This document shows, in pieces, positions 45,294-53,646 of a stretch of 64,000 nt of DNA. How positions within the stretch are numbered: position 1 is the first letter of the stretch; the number at the start of each line of letters is the position of its first letter. This DNA is from Flavobacteriaceae bacterium (lineage in GTDB: Bacteria; Bacteroidota; Bacteroidia; Flavobacteriales; Flavobacteriaceae). The stretch is taken from assembly GCA_947373225.1 (NCBI GenBank), contig CANBWX010000001.1, positions 62,001 through 126,000 of the forward strand. Direction: 5' to 3'. The notes under the pieces were generated by a model. That model was given only the letters and a program-made list of their open reading frames with translations, was not told where the DNA came from and searched no databases. Position numbers and translations under genes: made by a program.

Positions 45294-46421
45294 TTAAGAT
45301 AGAATAACAAGATCAATATTTGATAAAGAAAGGTTATTCAATAATCGATTAAAAATTGTCGTTGATAAAATTACTCTAAATAAATTAAAATGCGGTTTTC
45401 CAATACAAACTGTTGTGATTTGTTTTTGTTTAACTACTTCTAACATTGCTTCAGTAATATTTTTATTTTTCACTTTAATCACTTCAGCACCCAATTGTGT
45501 GGCAAGTTTAAAATTATTTATCAAGTAACGTTGTTTATCAAGAGCAATAGTATCACTACTTTCTTTGGGCGTTTCTACATACAAAACATACCAATCACTA
45601 TTGTAATAACTGGCTAATCGAGCTGTTTTCCGAATAATATTTTTGGCGATTTTATCATTGCTGCTTATACATGCCAATAATTTTTCGTGGCGTAAAGCTA
45701 TATTTTGGGGTATTTCTTTTTCTACTTTTCGAACCACTTGACTCGCTACTTCCTTCAAAGCTAATTCTCTTAATTGTAGAATTTGATCTGATTTGAAAAA
45801 ATTATTTAAGGCGGTCTGAATTTTATCCTCGGTATAAATTTTTCCTTCTTTCAGGCGATCAATCAATTCATCCGAAGTCAAATCAATATTAACCACTTCA
45901 TCAGCAATTCGCAAAATAGTATCCGGAATACGCTCCTGAACATCAACATTGGTAATGCGCTTTACGTCTTGATTTAAACTTTCAATATGCTGAATATTCA
46001 CTGCCGAAATCACATTTATTCCTGCTTCGAGAATCTCCAAAACATCTTGCCAACGCTTTTCATTTTTGCTCCCTTCAATATTTGTATGCGCCAGTTCATC
46101 AACAATCACAACTTCCGGACGCAGATTAATAATCGCCTGAACATCCATTTCTTCAAGTTGTTTGCCTTTATAGAAAATTGTCCGCCGCGGAATCACAGGC
46201 AATCCTTCTAATAATTCGTGTGTTTCCTTACGATTATGCGTTTCAATATAACCTATTTTCACATCAATTCCGTTTTTCAACAAAGTGTGGGCTTCCTGCA
46301 ACATCCTAAAAGTTTTGCCCACACCAGCACTCATACCAATGTAGATTTTAAACTTCCCGCGACGTGATTTCTGAATTAATTCCAGAAAATGTTTAACGTT
46401 ATTTTCTTTTTCAGTATCCAT
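45294..46421 (-). CDS. kdpD: KdpD N-terminal sensor protein (KdpD and UspA domains, no kinase)
   Basis: A 375-residue soluble protein equal to only the N-terminal part of classical KdpD. Residues about 20-230 are the KdpD domain with Walker A GMSAGVGKT (29-37) and Walker B-like PEVVIVDELAHTNIEGS. Residues about 245-375 are a UspA-type nucleotide-binding fold (KLLACISSNDKIAKNIIRK, TTVCIGKPHFNLFRVILS). No membrane or kinase domain follows; these are encoded by a separate gene at 42228. In E. coli this part senses ATP/c-di-AMP-type signals and tunes the kinase, so here it must act in trans. The gene lies 91 bases after kdpC. Confidence 0.93.
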   Translation of the reverse strand: MDTEKENNVKHFLELIQKSRRGKFKIYIGMSAGVGKTFRMLQEAHTLLKNGIDVKIGYIETHNRKETHELLEGLPVIPRRTIFYKGKQLEEMDVQAIINLRPEVVIVDELAHTNIEGSKNEKRWQDVLEILEAGINVISAVNIQHIESLNQDVKRITNVDVQERIPDTILRIADEVVNIDLTSDELIDRLKEGKIYTEDKIQTALNNFFKSDQILQLRELALKEVASQVVRKVEKEIPQNIALRHEKLLACISSNDKIAKNIIRKTARLASYYNSDWYVLYVETPKESSDTIALDKQRYLINNFKLATQLGAEVIKVKNKNITEAMLEVVKQKQITTVCIGKPHFNLFRVILSTTIFNRLLNNLSLSNIDLVILS

Positions 46422-46512
46422 TGCTGTTTTAGTCTTTTGGGTATAATTTTGTCATTTCAACAAATAGCTGAATTTCATTCCTATTATGTTTTTTACCTAT
46501 TACAAGACTGAC

Positions 46513-47067
46513 TTATTTCAACGCATCCAAAGCAACATTCAATTCCAAAACATTTACTGTTTCAGTTCCCATTATAGCTGGTGTATTAATTTTACTTGCT
46601 ACCAAAGCTCTTACTTTTTCTTCTGGTAATTTTCTAGCTTGTGCCACTCTTTTCACCTGAATCAAAGCTCCTTGGGGAGAAATATTCGGATCCAATCCAC
46701 TTCCCGAAGCCGTAACCATATCCGATGGAATATCTGATTTTTTCAAGTAAGGATGCGCTATCAAAAATGTGTCAATTCTTTTTTGAACCAATGCTAAATA
46801 CTCCGCATTACTTGGTCCTTTATTGCTTCCTGCACTTCCGGCTGCATTATAATTCACTGCCGAAGGTCGTCCCCAAAAATAATTGATCTTGTCAAATTTT
46901 TGACCAATCTTTTGATACCCCACTACCTTTCCATTTACAGAAATAGTTTCCCCTTTTCCGTTATTTGGACTTAATTGTGCAATAAACCAAATTGCTACTG
47001 GATATATTGCTCCAAACAAAATTACTGTTAAAATTGTAAAGGTTACAATTGATACTAATTTTTTCAT
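46513..47067 (-). CDS. kdpC: Potassium-transporting ATPase subunit C
   Basis: KdpC is the single-pass subunit needed for assembly and high-affinity function of the KdpFABC K+ pump. The 184-residue product has one N-terminal helix (VSIVTFTILTVILFGAIYPV) and family blocks YFWGRPSAVNYNAAGSAGSN, GPSNAEYLALVQKRID, ASGSGLDPNISPQGALIQ and KLPEEKVRALV. An in-frame TTG seven codons upstream (47088) is possible, but the ATG at 47065-47067 gives the usual start. An inverted repeat lies between it and kdpB. Confidence 0.96.
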   Translation of the reverse strand: MKKLVSIVTFTILTVILFGAIYPVAIWFIAQLSPNNGKGETISVNGKVVGYQKIGQKFDKINYFWGRPSAVNYNAAGSAGSNKGPSNAEYLALVQKRIDTFLIAHPYLKKSDIPSDMVTASGSGLDPNISPQGALIQVKRVAQARKLPEEKVRALVASKINTPAIMGTETVNVLELNVALDALK

Positions 47068-47090
47068 TTTTTCTATTTGTTTTTTCAACC

Positions 47091-47121
47091 AACCTTTCAG
47101 GTTTTAAATACCTGAAAGGTT
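47091..47121. repeat. Inverted repeat (hairpin) between kdpB and kdpC
   Basis: AACCTTTCAGGT (47091-47102) and ACCTGAAAGGTT (47110-47121) form a perfect 12-base inverted repeat with a 7-base loop in the 88-base kdpB-kdpC gap. In the transcript it is a strong hairpin without a following T-tract. The AACCTTTCAGGT pattern resembles dispersed intergenic repeats of flavobacterial genomes. It could set relative levels of KdpB and KdpC. Confidence 0.75.
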
Positions 47122-47155
47122 TATTGATTATTTTAAATTACTAAATAATTAAGGA

Positions 47156-49189
47156 TTACATAAATAACGCCACAGCCAAATCAATTAATTTTATTCCAAT
47201 AAAAGGAACAATTATTCCTCCTAAACCATAAATCAAGAGGTTTCTTTTTAAGATAGCACTTGCACCAATTGGTTTATAATCAACACCACGCAACGCAAGC
47301 GGAATTAATATTGGAATAATAATTGCATTAAAAATCACCGCCGATAAAATAGCACTTTCTGGGCTATGTAATTGCATGATATTCAAGCCTTGCAAAGCTG
47401 GAATCGATGTGATGAAAAGCGCCGGAACAATGGCAAAATATTTGGCTACATCATTCGCAATCGAGAATGTAGTAAGCGTTCCTCGGGTCATCAATAGTTG
47501 TTTTCCTATTTCAATAATTTCAATTAATTTGGTTGGATCATTGTCCAAATCGACCATATTTCCGGCTTCTTTTGCAGCCTGAGTTCCGCTATTCATGGCA
47601 ACACCAACATCGGCTTGCGCAAGAGCGGGTGCATCATTTGTACCATCACCCATCATCGCCACCAATTTACCCAGTTGTTGTTCGTTTTTGATGTAATTCA
47701 TTTTATCTTCAGGCTTGGCTTCGGCAATAAAATCATCGACACCAGCAGCTTCGGCAATAAATTTGGCTGTCAAAGGATTATCACCCGTAACCATCACCGT
47801 TTTTACACCCATTTTTCGCAAACGGTCAAAACGTTCTTTCATTCCTGTTTTGATAATATCCTGTAATTCTATAACCCCTTGAACTTGATCGTTTTTCAAA
47901 ACTACCAAGGGTGTTCCTCCTTTAGTAGAAATTGCGATAACTGCTTGGGCGGTATCTTCTGGAAAAGTATTTCCTGCTTGAATTGATATATTTTTGGCAG
48001 CATCCTGAGCCCCTTTTCTTATGTTAGTTCCATCTCTCAAAACTACTCCACTGGTTCTAGTTTCGGCAGTAAATTTGATTAAAGTAGCTCCTTCAATAGA
48101 CAGTTTTTGTGCCACTTCTAATCCCGCTAATTCTACAATACTTTTTCCTTCTGGAGTATCATCGGCAAGTGAACTTAATACAGCCGATTTGATAAAATCC
48201 TCTTGAGAAATCCCTTTTGAAGGATAAAAATTAGTCGCTTTTCGGTTTCCAATAGTAATTGTGCCTGTTTTATCCAAAAGCAAAACATCAATATCGCCGG
48301 CAGTTTCCACCGCTTTTCCTGATTTTGTAATTACGTTGGCACGCAATGCTCTATCCATTCCTGCAATTCCGATAGCGGATAATAATCCACCAATTGTGGT
48401 TGGTATCAAACAAACAAATAAAGAGATAAAAGCGGCAATTGTAATTGGAGCTTTTGCAAAATCGGCAAACGGTTTCAGCGTTACGCAAACAATTACGAAA
48501 ATCAAAGTAAACGCTGCCAATAAAATGGTCAAAGCAATTTCGTTTGGTGTTTTCTGACGGCTTGCTCCTTCGACCAAAGCAATCATTTTATCTAAGAAAC
48601 TTTCCCCAGGCTCGGAGGTTACAATAACTTTTATTTTATCAGACAATACTTTTGTTCCTCCAGTTACTGATGATTTATCACCTCCTGCTTCCCGAATTAC
48701 AGGCGCACTTTCTCCGGTTATGGCACTTTCATCTATAGTTGCCAATCCTTCGATTATTTCGCCATCGGTGGCAATCAAATCTCCAGATTCACAGATAAAA
48801 ACATCGCCTTTTTTCAATTCAGAAGAACTGATATTTTTGATTTCGCCATTGGCTAAAACCTGTCTTGCGGGTGTTTCTTCACGTGTTTTTCTTAAACTAT
48901 CGGCTTGTGCTTTTCCACGGGCTTCGGCAATAGCTTCGGCAAAATTGGCAAACAAAAGCGTGGCTAATAAAATTAAGAATATAATTAAATTATAAACAAA
49001 ACTACCTTGATTTTGTGCGCCAAATAAAATGGAAATACACACAACAAACATGATAGCAGTTCCGATTTCTACGGTAAACATTACCGGGTTTTTGAACATT
49101 ACTTTTGGGTTAAGCTTTACAAAAGATTGCGCTAAAGCTTCTTTTACTTGCTTACTTTCGAATAATGAAGTGGATTTATTAGTACTCAT
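47156..49189 (-). CDS. kdpB: Potassium-transporting P-type ATPase subunit B
   Basis: KdpB is the ATP-hydrolysing P-type subunit of KdpFABC. The 677-residue length is normal. Visible are the actuator TGE loop ([20 protein letters not shown]), the phosphorylation motif [15 protein letters not shown], the hinge motif [20 protein letters not shown] and the C-terminal helices. Membrane segments near the N-terminus ([20 protein letters not shown]) and around [14 protein letters not shown] are present. It follows kdpA by eight bases, indicating co-translation. Confidence 0.97.
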   Translation of the reverse strand: MSTNKSTSLFESKQVKEALAQSFVKLNPKVMFKNPVMFTVEIGTAIMFVVCISILFGAQNQGSFVYNLIIFLILLATLLFANFAEAIAEARGKAQADSLRKTREETPARQVLANGEIKNISSSELKKGDVFICESGDLIATDGEIIEGLATIDESAITGESAPVIREAGGDKSSVTGGTKVLSDKIKVIVTSEPGESFLDKMIALVEGASRQKTPNEIALTILLAAFTLIFVIVCVTLKPFADFAKAPITIAAFISLFVCLIPTTIGGLLSAIGIAGMDRALRANVITKSGKAVETAGDIDVLLLDKTGTITIGNRKATNFYPSKGISQEDFIKSAVLSSLADDTPEGKSIVELAGLEVAQKLSIEGATLIKFTAETRTSGVVLRDGTNIRKGAQDAAKNISIQAGNTFPEDTAQAVIAISTKGGTPLVVLKNDQVQGVIELQDIIKTGMKERFDRLRKMGVKTVMVTGDNPLTAKFIAEAAGVDDFIAEAKPEDKMNYIKNEQQLGKLVAMMGDGTNDAPALAQADVGVAMNSGTQAAKEAGNMVDLDNDPTKLIEIIEIGKQLLMTRGTLTTFSIANDVAKYFAIVPALFITSIPALQGLNIMQLHSPESAILSAVIFNAIIIPILIPLALRGVDYKPIGASAILKRNLLIYGLGGIIVPFIGIKLIDLAVALFM

Positions 49190-49197
49190 TTTTTATA

Positions 49198-50919
49198 TTA
49201 TTTTAAAGTAAAGTATTCTGCCAATGGTCCTAAAGCCAAAGCGGGGAAGAAGGATAAGGCTGCGATAATGGCGATTACGGCAAAAACCATAATTCCGAAA
49301 ATAGTTGTGTCTGTTTTTAAAGTTCCCGCACTTTCTGGAATGTATTTTTTATTAGCCAACAATCCAGCAATCGCTAATGGTCCAATTATAGGAATGAAAC
49401 GTCCTAACAATAACACAATTCCTGTGCTGATATTCCAAAACGGATTATTATCACCTAAACCTTCAAAACCTGAACCGTTATTGGCAGAACTTGATGTGAA
49501 TTCATATAACATTTCTGAAAATCCATGATGCCCAGGATTATTCAGCCAGCCGGTCGCTTTACCAGGAAACCAATAACCCATTGCCGTATCATTTGCCGCA
49601 AAATAAGAAGCCAAAGCCGTTCCTGCCAATATCAATAATGGGTGGAGAATAGCAATGATAGCAGCAATTTTAACTTCACGAGCTTCAATTTTCTTTCCTA
49701 AAAATTCTGGTGTTCTTCCTACCATTAAACCCGAAATAAATACAGCGAGAATGATGAAAATATAGAAATTTAACCAACCTACACCGCAACCTCCATAAAA
49801 CGCATTGACCATCATAGCCAGCAGTTGCATCGCTCCAGAAACTGGCATCGAACTATCGTGCATACTATTTACCGAACCTGTAGAAATCACGGTAGTCGCA
49901 ATACTCCAAAACCCTGAAATAGCAGGACCAAAACGGACTTCCTTACCTTCCATGGCACCAGTAGCTTGAGTAATTCCCATTCTTTCGATAGCTGGATTTC
50001 CGTTGATTTCGCTTATAACTGTTGGTATTACGAGCAGTAAAAAACCCACAGTCATAACGCCAAAAACAATCCAAGACAATTTTCTTTTGTCAAGGAAAAA
50101 ACCCAAAGCAAAAATCATCGCAAACGGAATTAATAATTGTGCCACCAACTCCACCGCATCTGTAAAATAAGTTGGATTTTCTAATGGATGTGCCGAATTA
50201 GCTCCAAAAAAACCGCCGCCATTTGTACCAATATGTTTGATTCCGATAAATGCTGCGGCAGGACCTCGAGAAACTTCAACTTTATCGCCTTGTAAAGTGG
50301 TGATTTTATCTTTTCCTTCAAAAGTCATTGGCGTTCCGCTAAATATTAAAACAACAGCCACAATAGCCGAAAGTGGCAATAAAATACGGGTGCAACTTTT
50401 GATGAAATAATTGTAAAAATTTCCTAATTTATCGGTTGATTTTTCTCGCATAGCAACAAAAACCATTGCTGCTGCTGCCATTCCCGTACCTGCAGAAACA
50501 AATTGTAAGAACATTAAAAACAGTTGACCTAAATAAGAAAGTCCAGTTTCGCCTGAATAATGTTGTAAATTACAATTAACCACAAATGAAATAGCGGTAT
50601 TAAATGCCAAATCAGGTGTCATTGATGGGTTTCCGTCAGGATTTAGCGGTAAACTTCCTTGAAATAGTAAAACGAAAAAACAAAGAAAGAACCAAACCAT
50701 GTTTACACTCAAAAGTGCTTTTAGATGTTGTTTCCAGTTCATTTCTTCAGTAGAATCGATGCCACTAATTTTGAAAATAAATTTCTCGATTGGATTAAAA
50801 ATTGGATCTAATATTGTTTTATCACCCAAATATGTTTTGGCAATAAATTTCCCTATTGGAATAGCCAAAACAATTGAAATGATAAAAATACTGATGACTC
50901 CAAAAAGTTCTGTGTTCAT
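49198..50919 (-). CDS. kdpA: Potassium-transporting ATPase subunit A
   Basis: KdpA is the K+-selective channel-like subunit of KdpFABC, related to KtrB/TrkH. The 573-residue product has about ten helices and repeated pore-loop segments: AFNTAISFVVNCNLQHYSGE, IKHIGTNGGGFFGANSAHPL, and the later FYGGCGVGWLNFYIFI and SANNGSGFEGLG. The Gly residues expected in the selectivity filter loops are present. kdpB follows eight bases later. The gap to kdpF upstream is 76 bases and contains a repeat at 50928-50957. Confidence 0.97.
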   Translation of the reverse strand: MNTELFGVISIFIISIVLAIPIGKFIAKTYLGDKTILDPIFNPIEKFIFKISGIDSTEEMNWKQHLKALLSVNMVWFFLCFFVLLFQGSLPLNPDGNPSMTPDLAFNTAISFVVNCNLQHYSGETGLSYLGQLFLMFLQFVSAGTGMAAAAMVFVAMREKSTDKLGNFYNYFIKSCTRILLPLSAIVAVVLIFSGTPMTFEGKDKITTLQGDKVEVSRGPAAAFIGIKHIGTNGGGFFGANSAHPLENPTYFTDAVELVAQLLIPFAMIFALGFFLDKRKLSWIVFGVMTVGFLLLVIPTVISEINGNPAIERMGITQATGAMEGKEVRFGPAISGFWSIATTVISTGSVNSMHDSSMPVSGAMQLLAMMVNAFYGGCGVGWLNFYIFIILAVFISGLMVGRTPEFLGKKIEAREVKIAAIIAILHPLLILAGTALASYFAANDTAMGYWFPGKATGWLNNPGHHGFSEMLYEFTSSSANNGSGFEGLGDNNPFWNISTGIVLLLGRFIPIIGPLAIAGLLANKKYIPESAGTLKTDTTIFGIMVFAVIAIIAALSFFPALALGPLAEYFTLK

Positions 50920-50927
50920 ATATTTAA

Positions 50928-50957
50928 TTTTAGATTGTTGATTTTAGATTTTAGATT
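50928..50957. repeat. TTTTAGATT repeats between kdpF and kdpA
   Basis: TTTTAGATT occurs at 50928-50936, 50942-50950 and 50949-50957 (the last two overlapping). The same TTTAGA-rich wording recurs in the gap after panB (58379-58430), suggesting a family of short intergenic repeats in this genome. It lies inside the kdp transcript just upstream of kdpA. Confidence 0.55.
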
Positions 50958-50995
50958 TCTTCGTGACAATCTTAAATTCTAAAAATTACTTTTTT

Positions 50996-51073
50996 TTAAA
51001 ATTTTTCGGGTTTGATTAATACATAAACCAAATAGCCAAAAACGGCGAGGGAAATAATAAATAGTGCTGTCAT
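50996..51073 (-). CDS. kdpF: KdpF small membrane subunit
   Basis: A 25-residue single-helix peptide beginning MTALFIISLAVFGYLVYVLI and ending in KPEKF. KdpF peptides stabilise KdpFABC and share this pattern, a hydrophobic helix followed by a Lys-Pro-Glu-Lys-Phe tail. The gene is immediately upstream of kdpA on the same strand, the canonical position. It starts three bases after the stop of another tiny peptide gene. Its small size makes it easy to miss in automatic annotation. Confidence 0.88.
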   Translation of the reverse strand: MTALFIISLAVFGYLVYVLIKPEKF

Positions 51074-51076
51074 GAT

Positions 51077-51163
51077 TTAGATTTTTTCAAAAAATTCGAC
51101 GGATTTAAAACAAATGGCAAACAATAAAACGGCCAATGCGAGTAAAAGAATAGTGATTATCAT
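51077..51163 (-). CDS. 28-residue predicted membrane peptide upstream of kdpF
   Basis: A short frame encoding a peptide that starts MIITILLLALAVLLFAICF and ends KSVEFFEKI: one strong transmembrane helix and a short charged tail. The ATG is at 51161-51163 and its stop is three bases before kdpF, so it is likely to be translated in the same message. I do not recognise a family. It could be a second KdpF-like subunit or a leader peptide. The fit to codon and helix pattern supports a real gene, though at this length that is not certain. Confidence 0.55.
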   Translation of the reverse strand: MIITILLLALAVLLFAICFKSVEFFEKI

Positions 51164-51275
51164 AGTATGATTATTTAAGATTACTATCGCTTATGCCAAA
51201 AGGTGTTCCAAAAAAATAAAATAAACACAAAATACTACATTACAAATACATACAGATTTAAACAAAGTTTTAAAC

Positions 51276-51306
51276 AAAAAAAAGCCTATCAAAATGATAG
51301 GCTTTT
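51276..51306 (-). terminator. Rho-independent terminator after the NtrC-type regulator
   Basis: AAAGCCTATCA (51281-51291) and TGATAGGCTTT (51295-51305) form an 11-base perfect stem with a 3-base loop. On the minus strand it is followed by a run of T (complement of 51276-51283). It lies just downstream of the regulator's stop and separates it from the kdp transcript. Confidence 0.88.
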
Positions 51307-51324
51307 CTCAAAATAGTAGTTTTA

Positions 51325-52665
51325 TTATTGAATGTTATATTCGTCTAATTTTCGATAAAGTGTTGCTACTCCAATTTCTAAAAGTCTAGCCGTTTCGGCT
51401 TTATTTCCTTTGGCATAATTCAACACTTTTTGAATGTGGAGTTTTTCTATACTTTGCATCGAAAATGCCGATAGTATTTTGTTGTTAGTATCCGTTTGAT
51501 GCTGGATTTCATAAGGTAAAACTTCCGAAGTTAAAACGGTTCCATTAACCAAAATAACCGAACGTTCTATCACATTTTTGAGTTCCCGCACATTTCCAGG
51601 CCATTTATAAGTGCTTAATTTTTGGAGGAAATCAGGATCAATTGTAATTGTCTTTCTGTTGCCAGTATTAGAAAATTGGTCTACAAAATAACTTGTCAAT
51701 GGCTCAATATCTTTTATTCTCTCTCGCAATGGCGGGATTTTTATTTCAAAAATATTCAGTCTAAAAAACAAATCAGAACGAAAACGGTGTTCTTCGCTTT
51801 CGGTTTTTAAGTCTCTATTTGTTGCGGCAATCAGGCGGAAATTAGATTTTTTGGGTGTGGTATCGCCTATCGGAATATATTCGCTCGTTTCTAAAACACG
51901 CAGTAATTTTGCTTGCAATTCTAGTGGCATTTCCCCAATTTCATCCAGAAATAAAGTACCTCCGTTTGCTTCTTCAATAAATCCTTTTTTGTCTTTGATA
52001 GCACCTGTAAAAGCACCTTGCTTATGTCCGAACAATTCACTTTCAAGAATTTCCTTGCTAAAAGTACTGCAATTTAAAGCCACAAAAGATTTCCCTGCGC
52101 GATTACTATTTTCGTGAATGGCTTGTGCAAAAACTTCCTTTCCTGTTCCTGTTTCACCTGTTAAAAGTACTGTCGAATTGGTTTTGGAAACTTTTTGAGC
52201 CAAATCAATCACTTGTTCCAAACCTTTTGATTTTCCTATAATGGTATCAAAAGAATATTTATCAGAAATTCGTTTTTCGAGTTGTTTGACTTTCTTTTGC
52301 AATTGTACTTTTTCTAAAGCTTTGTACAAAAGCGGAATAATTTTATCATTGTCATCGCCTTTGACAATATAATCAAAAGCACCATTTTTCATGGCTTGAA
52401 CTCCATCCGAAATTTTGCCATAAGCAGTCAATAAAATCACTTCGGTTAAAGGGAAAGCTGTTTTTATTTTTTGAGCAAAATCAACACCATTCCCATCAGG
52501 AAGTTTGACATCGCAAAGTACCACATCAATATCATTTTGCTCTAGTTTCTTGAAACCTGATTTTAAATCGGCTGCTTCCAAAGCATCAAAACCTTCCGAT
52601 TTTACAATTCGAGCCAGAAGACTTCGTAGTTTGTCTTCGTCATCAATAATAAGGATATTTTTCAA
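51325..52665 (-). CDS. Sigma-54-dependent NtrC-family response regulator
   Basis: A 446-residue regulator in three parts. The receiver has LIIDDEDKLRSLLARI, phospho-acceptor Asp52 in VVLCDVKLPDGNG and Lys in FDYIVKGDDN. The AAA+ domain has Walker A LLTGETGTGKEVFAQA, the sigma-54 contact loop GAFTGA in HKQGAFTGAIKDKKG and Walker B NGGTLFLDEIGEMPLELQ. The C-terminal Fis-type helix-turn-helix has AKGNKAETARLLEIGVATLY. No partner kinase is adjacent. The translation start is TTG at 52663-52665, with no in-frame ATG. A terminator separates it from kdp, so the location next to kdp does not prove it controls those genes. Confidence 0.93.
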   Translation of the reverse strand: MKNILIIDDEDKLRSLLARIVKSEGFDALEAADLKSGFKKLEQNDIDVVLCDVKLPDGNGVDFAQKIKTAFPLTEVILLTAYGKISDGVQAMKNGAFDYIVKGDDNDKIIPLLYKALEKVQLQKKVKQLEKRISDKYSFDTIIGKSKGLEQVIDLAQKVSKTNSTVLLTGETGTGKEVFAQAIHENSNRAGKSFVALNCSTFSKEILESELFGHKQGAFTGAIKDKKGFIEEANGGTLFLDEIGEMPLELQAKLLRVLETSEYIPIGDTTPKKSNFRLIAATNRDLKTESEEHRFRSDLFFRLNIFEIKIPPLRERIKDIEPLTSYFVDQFSNTGNRKTITIDPDFLQKLSTYKWPGNVRELKNVIERSVILVNGTVLTSEVLPYEIQHQTDTNNKILSAFSMQSIEKLHIQKVLNYAKGNKAETARLLEIGVATLYRKLDEYNIQ

Positions 52666-52742
52666 AATAGATATTAGGTAAATTTATGTTTCAAAATTAG
52701 TGTTTTTAGGCATTTATTGAAGAAATTGACTAAAACATTTTT

Positions 52743-53489
52743 TTACCAACCTTCGTTTAAACCATTTTTCAAAGCCATTTGATATTTTTCAATGTCAAAT
52801 TTATATAAATCTGGTGCTTTATGCGCGCCGCCTTTTCTGCTCTCGTCCAATTTTAAAAGAATATCATAACGTAGCATTTTTCTAAAAAAGTTGCCACGAT
52901 TTAGCTTTTTACCGAGAATAATTTCATACAATTTTTGAAGTTCAGGCATGGTAAATTTCTCGGGCAATAAGTTTAAACCAATAGGTTTATAGTTTAATTG
53001 TTTTCGAAGTGTAATCAAGGCTTTGTCGAAAATGCTTCTGTGATCCATCATTAATTCGGGGATTTCATCTATTGATTTCCATTCGCAAGCATCCGAAAAA
53101 TTGTCTACAACTAAATTGACTAACGAAAAATCAACTAAAGCATAAAAGCCAACAGAGATAAATCGCTGCTTATGCCAAATAGTATCATCAAATTCTTCGA
53201 AGAATCCTTCGGAACGATTCAAATCACCAAAAACTCGAAATTGTTGCAAATAAATATTTTCGGCTCCCGTTCTTTGCTTAAGAATTCTATTGGCGGCATC
53301 ATTAATATTTTCCTCTTTTAAAACATAACCTCCGGGTAATGCCCAAAGATTATTTTCCTTCATCTTGGTAACCAAAACCTTTAAAGTAGCATCGTAAAAA
53401 CCAAAAACTACACAATCTAAAGACAAATGTGGCATGTAAATTTGCCATGCTTTATCTGACCCTTCTTTAATTATTTTTTTAAATTCCAT
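52743..53489 (-). CDS. Nudix-domain transcriptional regulator (NrtR-type), catalytic box lost
   Basis: A 248-residue protein with an N-terminal Nudix fold (CVVFGFYDATLKVLVTKMKE, ALPGGYVLKEENINDAANRI) and a C-terminal winged helix (LPEKFTMPELQKLYEIILGK, NRGNFFRKMLRYDILLKL). The Nudix box reads GYVLKEENINDAANRILKQR: the glutamates needed for metal binding after the Arg are replaced, so hydrolysis is unlikely. NrtR-type regulators use such a domain to bind a small ligand; in Bacteroidetes several control sugar-use genes. The divergent GH3 gene, with a 23-base palindrome in its promoter, is the obvious target. The ligand is unknown. Confidence 0.87.
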   Translation of the reverse strand: MEFKKIIKEGSDKAWQIYMPHLSLDCVVFGFYDATLKVLVTKMKENNLWALPGGYVLKEENINDAANRILKQRTGAENIYLQQFRVFGDLNRSEGFFEEFDDTIWHKQRFISVGFYALVDFSLVNLVVDNFSDACEWKSIDEIPELMMDHRSIFDKALITLRKQLNYKPIGLNLLPEKFTMPELQKLYEIILGKKLNRGNFFRKMLRYDILLKLDESRKGGAHKAPDLYKFDIEKYQMALKNGLNEGW

Positions 53490-53571
53490 TGTTATAAATT
53501 GGCTGTAAAATTACAAATTTCATCATAACTTTTCCAATATAAATACATTATTGAAAAAATACAATTCTTTT

Positions 53572-53603
53572 TTTGTAAATATTAAAAAAAATAATTAATA
53601 TTG
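53572..53603 (+). promoter_or_regulatory. Promoter of the GH3 beta-glucosidase gene
   Basis: TTTG (53572-53575) and TAATATTG (53596-53603, 7 of 8 to TAnnTTTG) are 20 bases apart, within the Bacteroidetes spacing. The -7 element runs into the palindrome at 53599-53621. Confidence 0.6.
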
Positions 53604-53621
53604 CTTCATAATGAAGCAATA
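53599..53621. promoter_or_regulatory. Palindromic operator in the regulator/beta-glucosidase gap
   Basis: TATTGCTTCAT and ATGAAGCAATA are exact inverses around a single central A (53610). The element covers the end of the -7 box and the predicted transcription start of the GH3 gene, the classic place for a repressor. The arms are 11 bases with no mismatch, well above chance. The adjacent Nudix-type regulator is the likely binder. Confidence 0.75.
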
Positions 53622-53646
53622 AAAATGCTGTTAACAAAAAAACCAT

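Noticed and set aside
51164-51324. Possible -24/-12 (sigma-54) promoter for kdp near the sigma-54 regulator
   Set aside because: A TGGCA-like start is present on the minus strand, but the GC expected ten bases later is missing, so the site is not supported.
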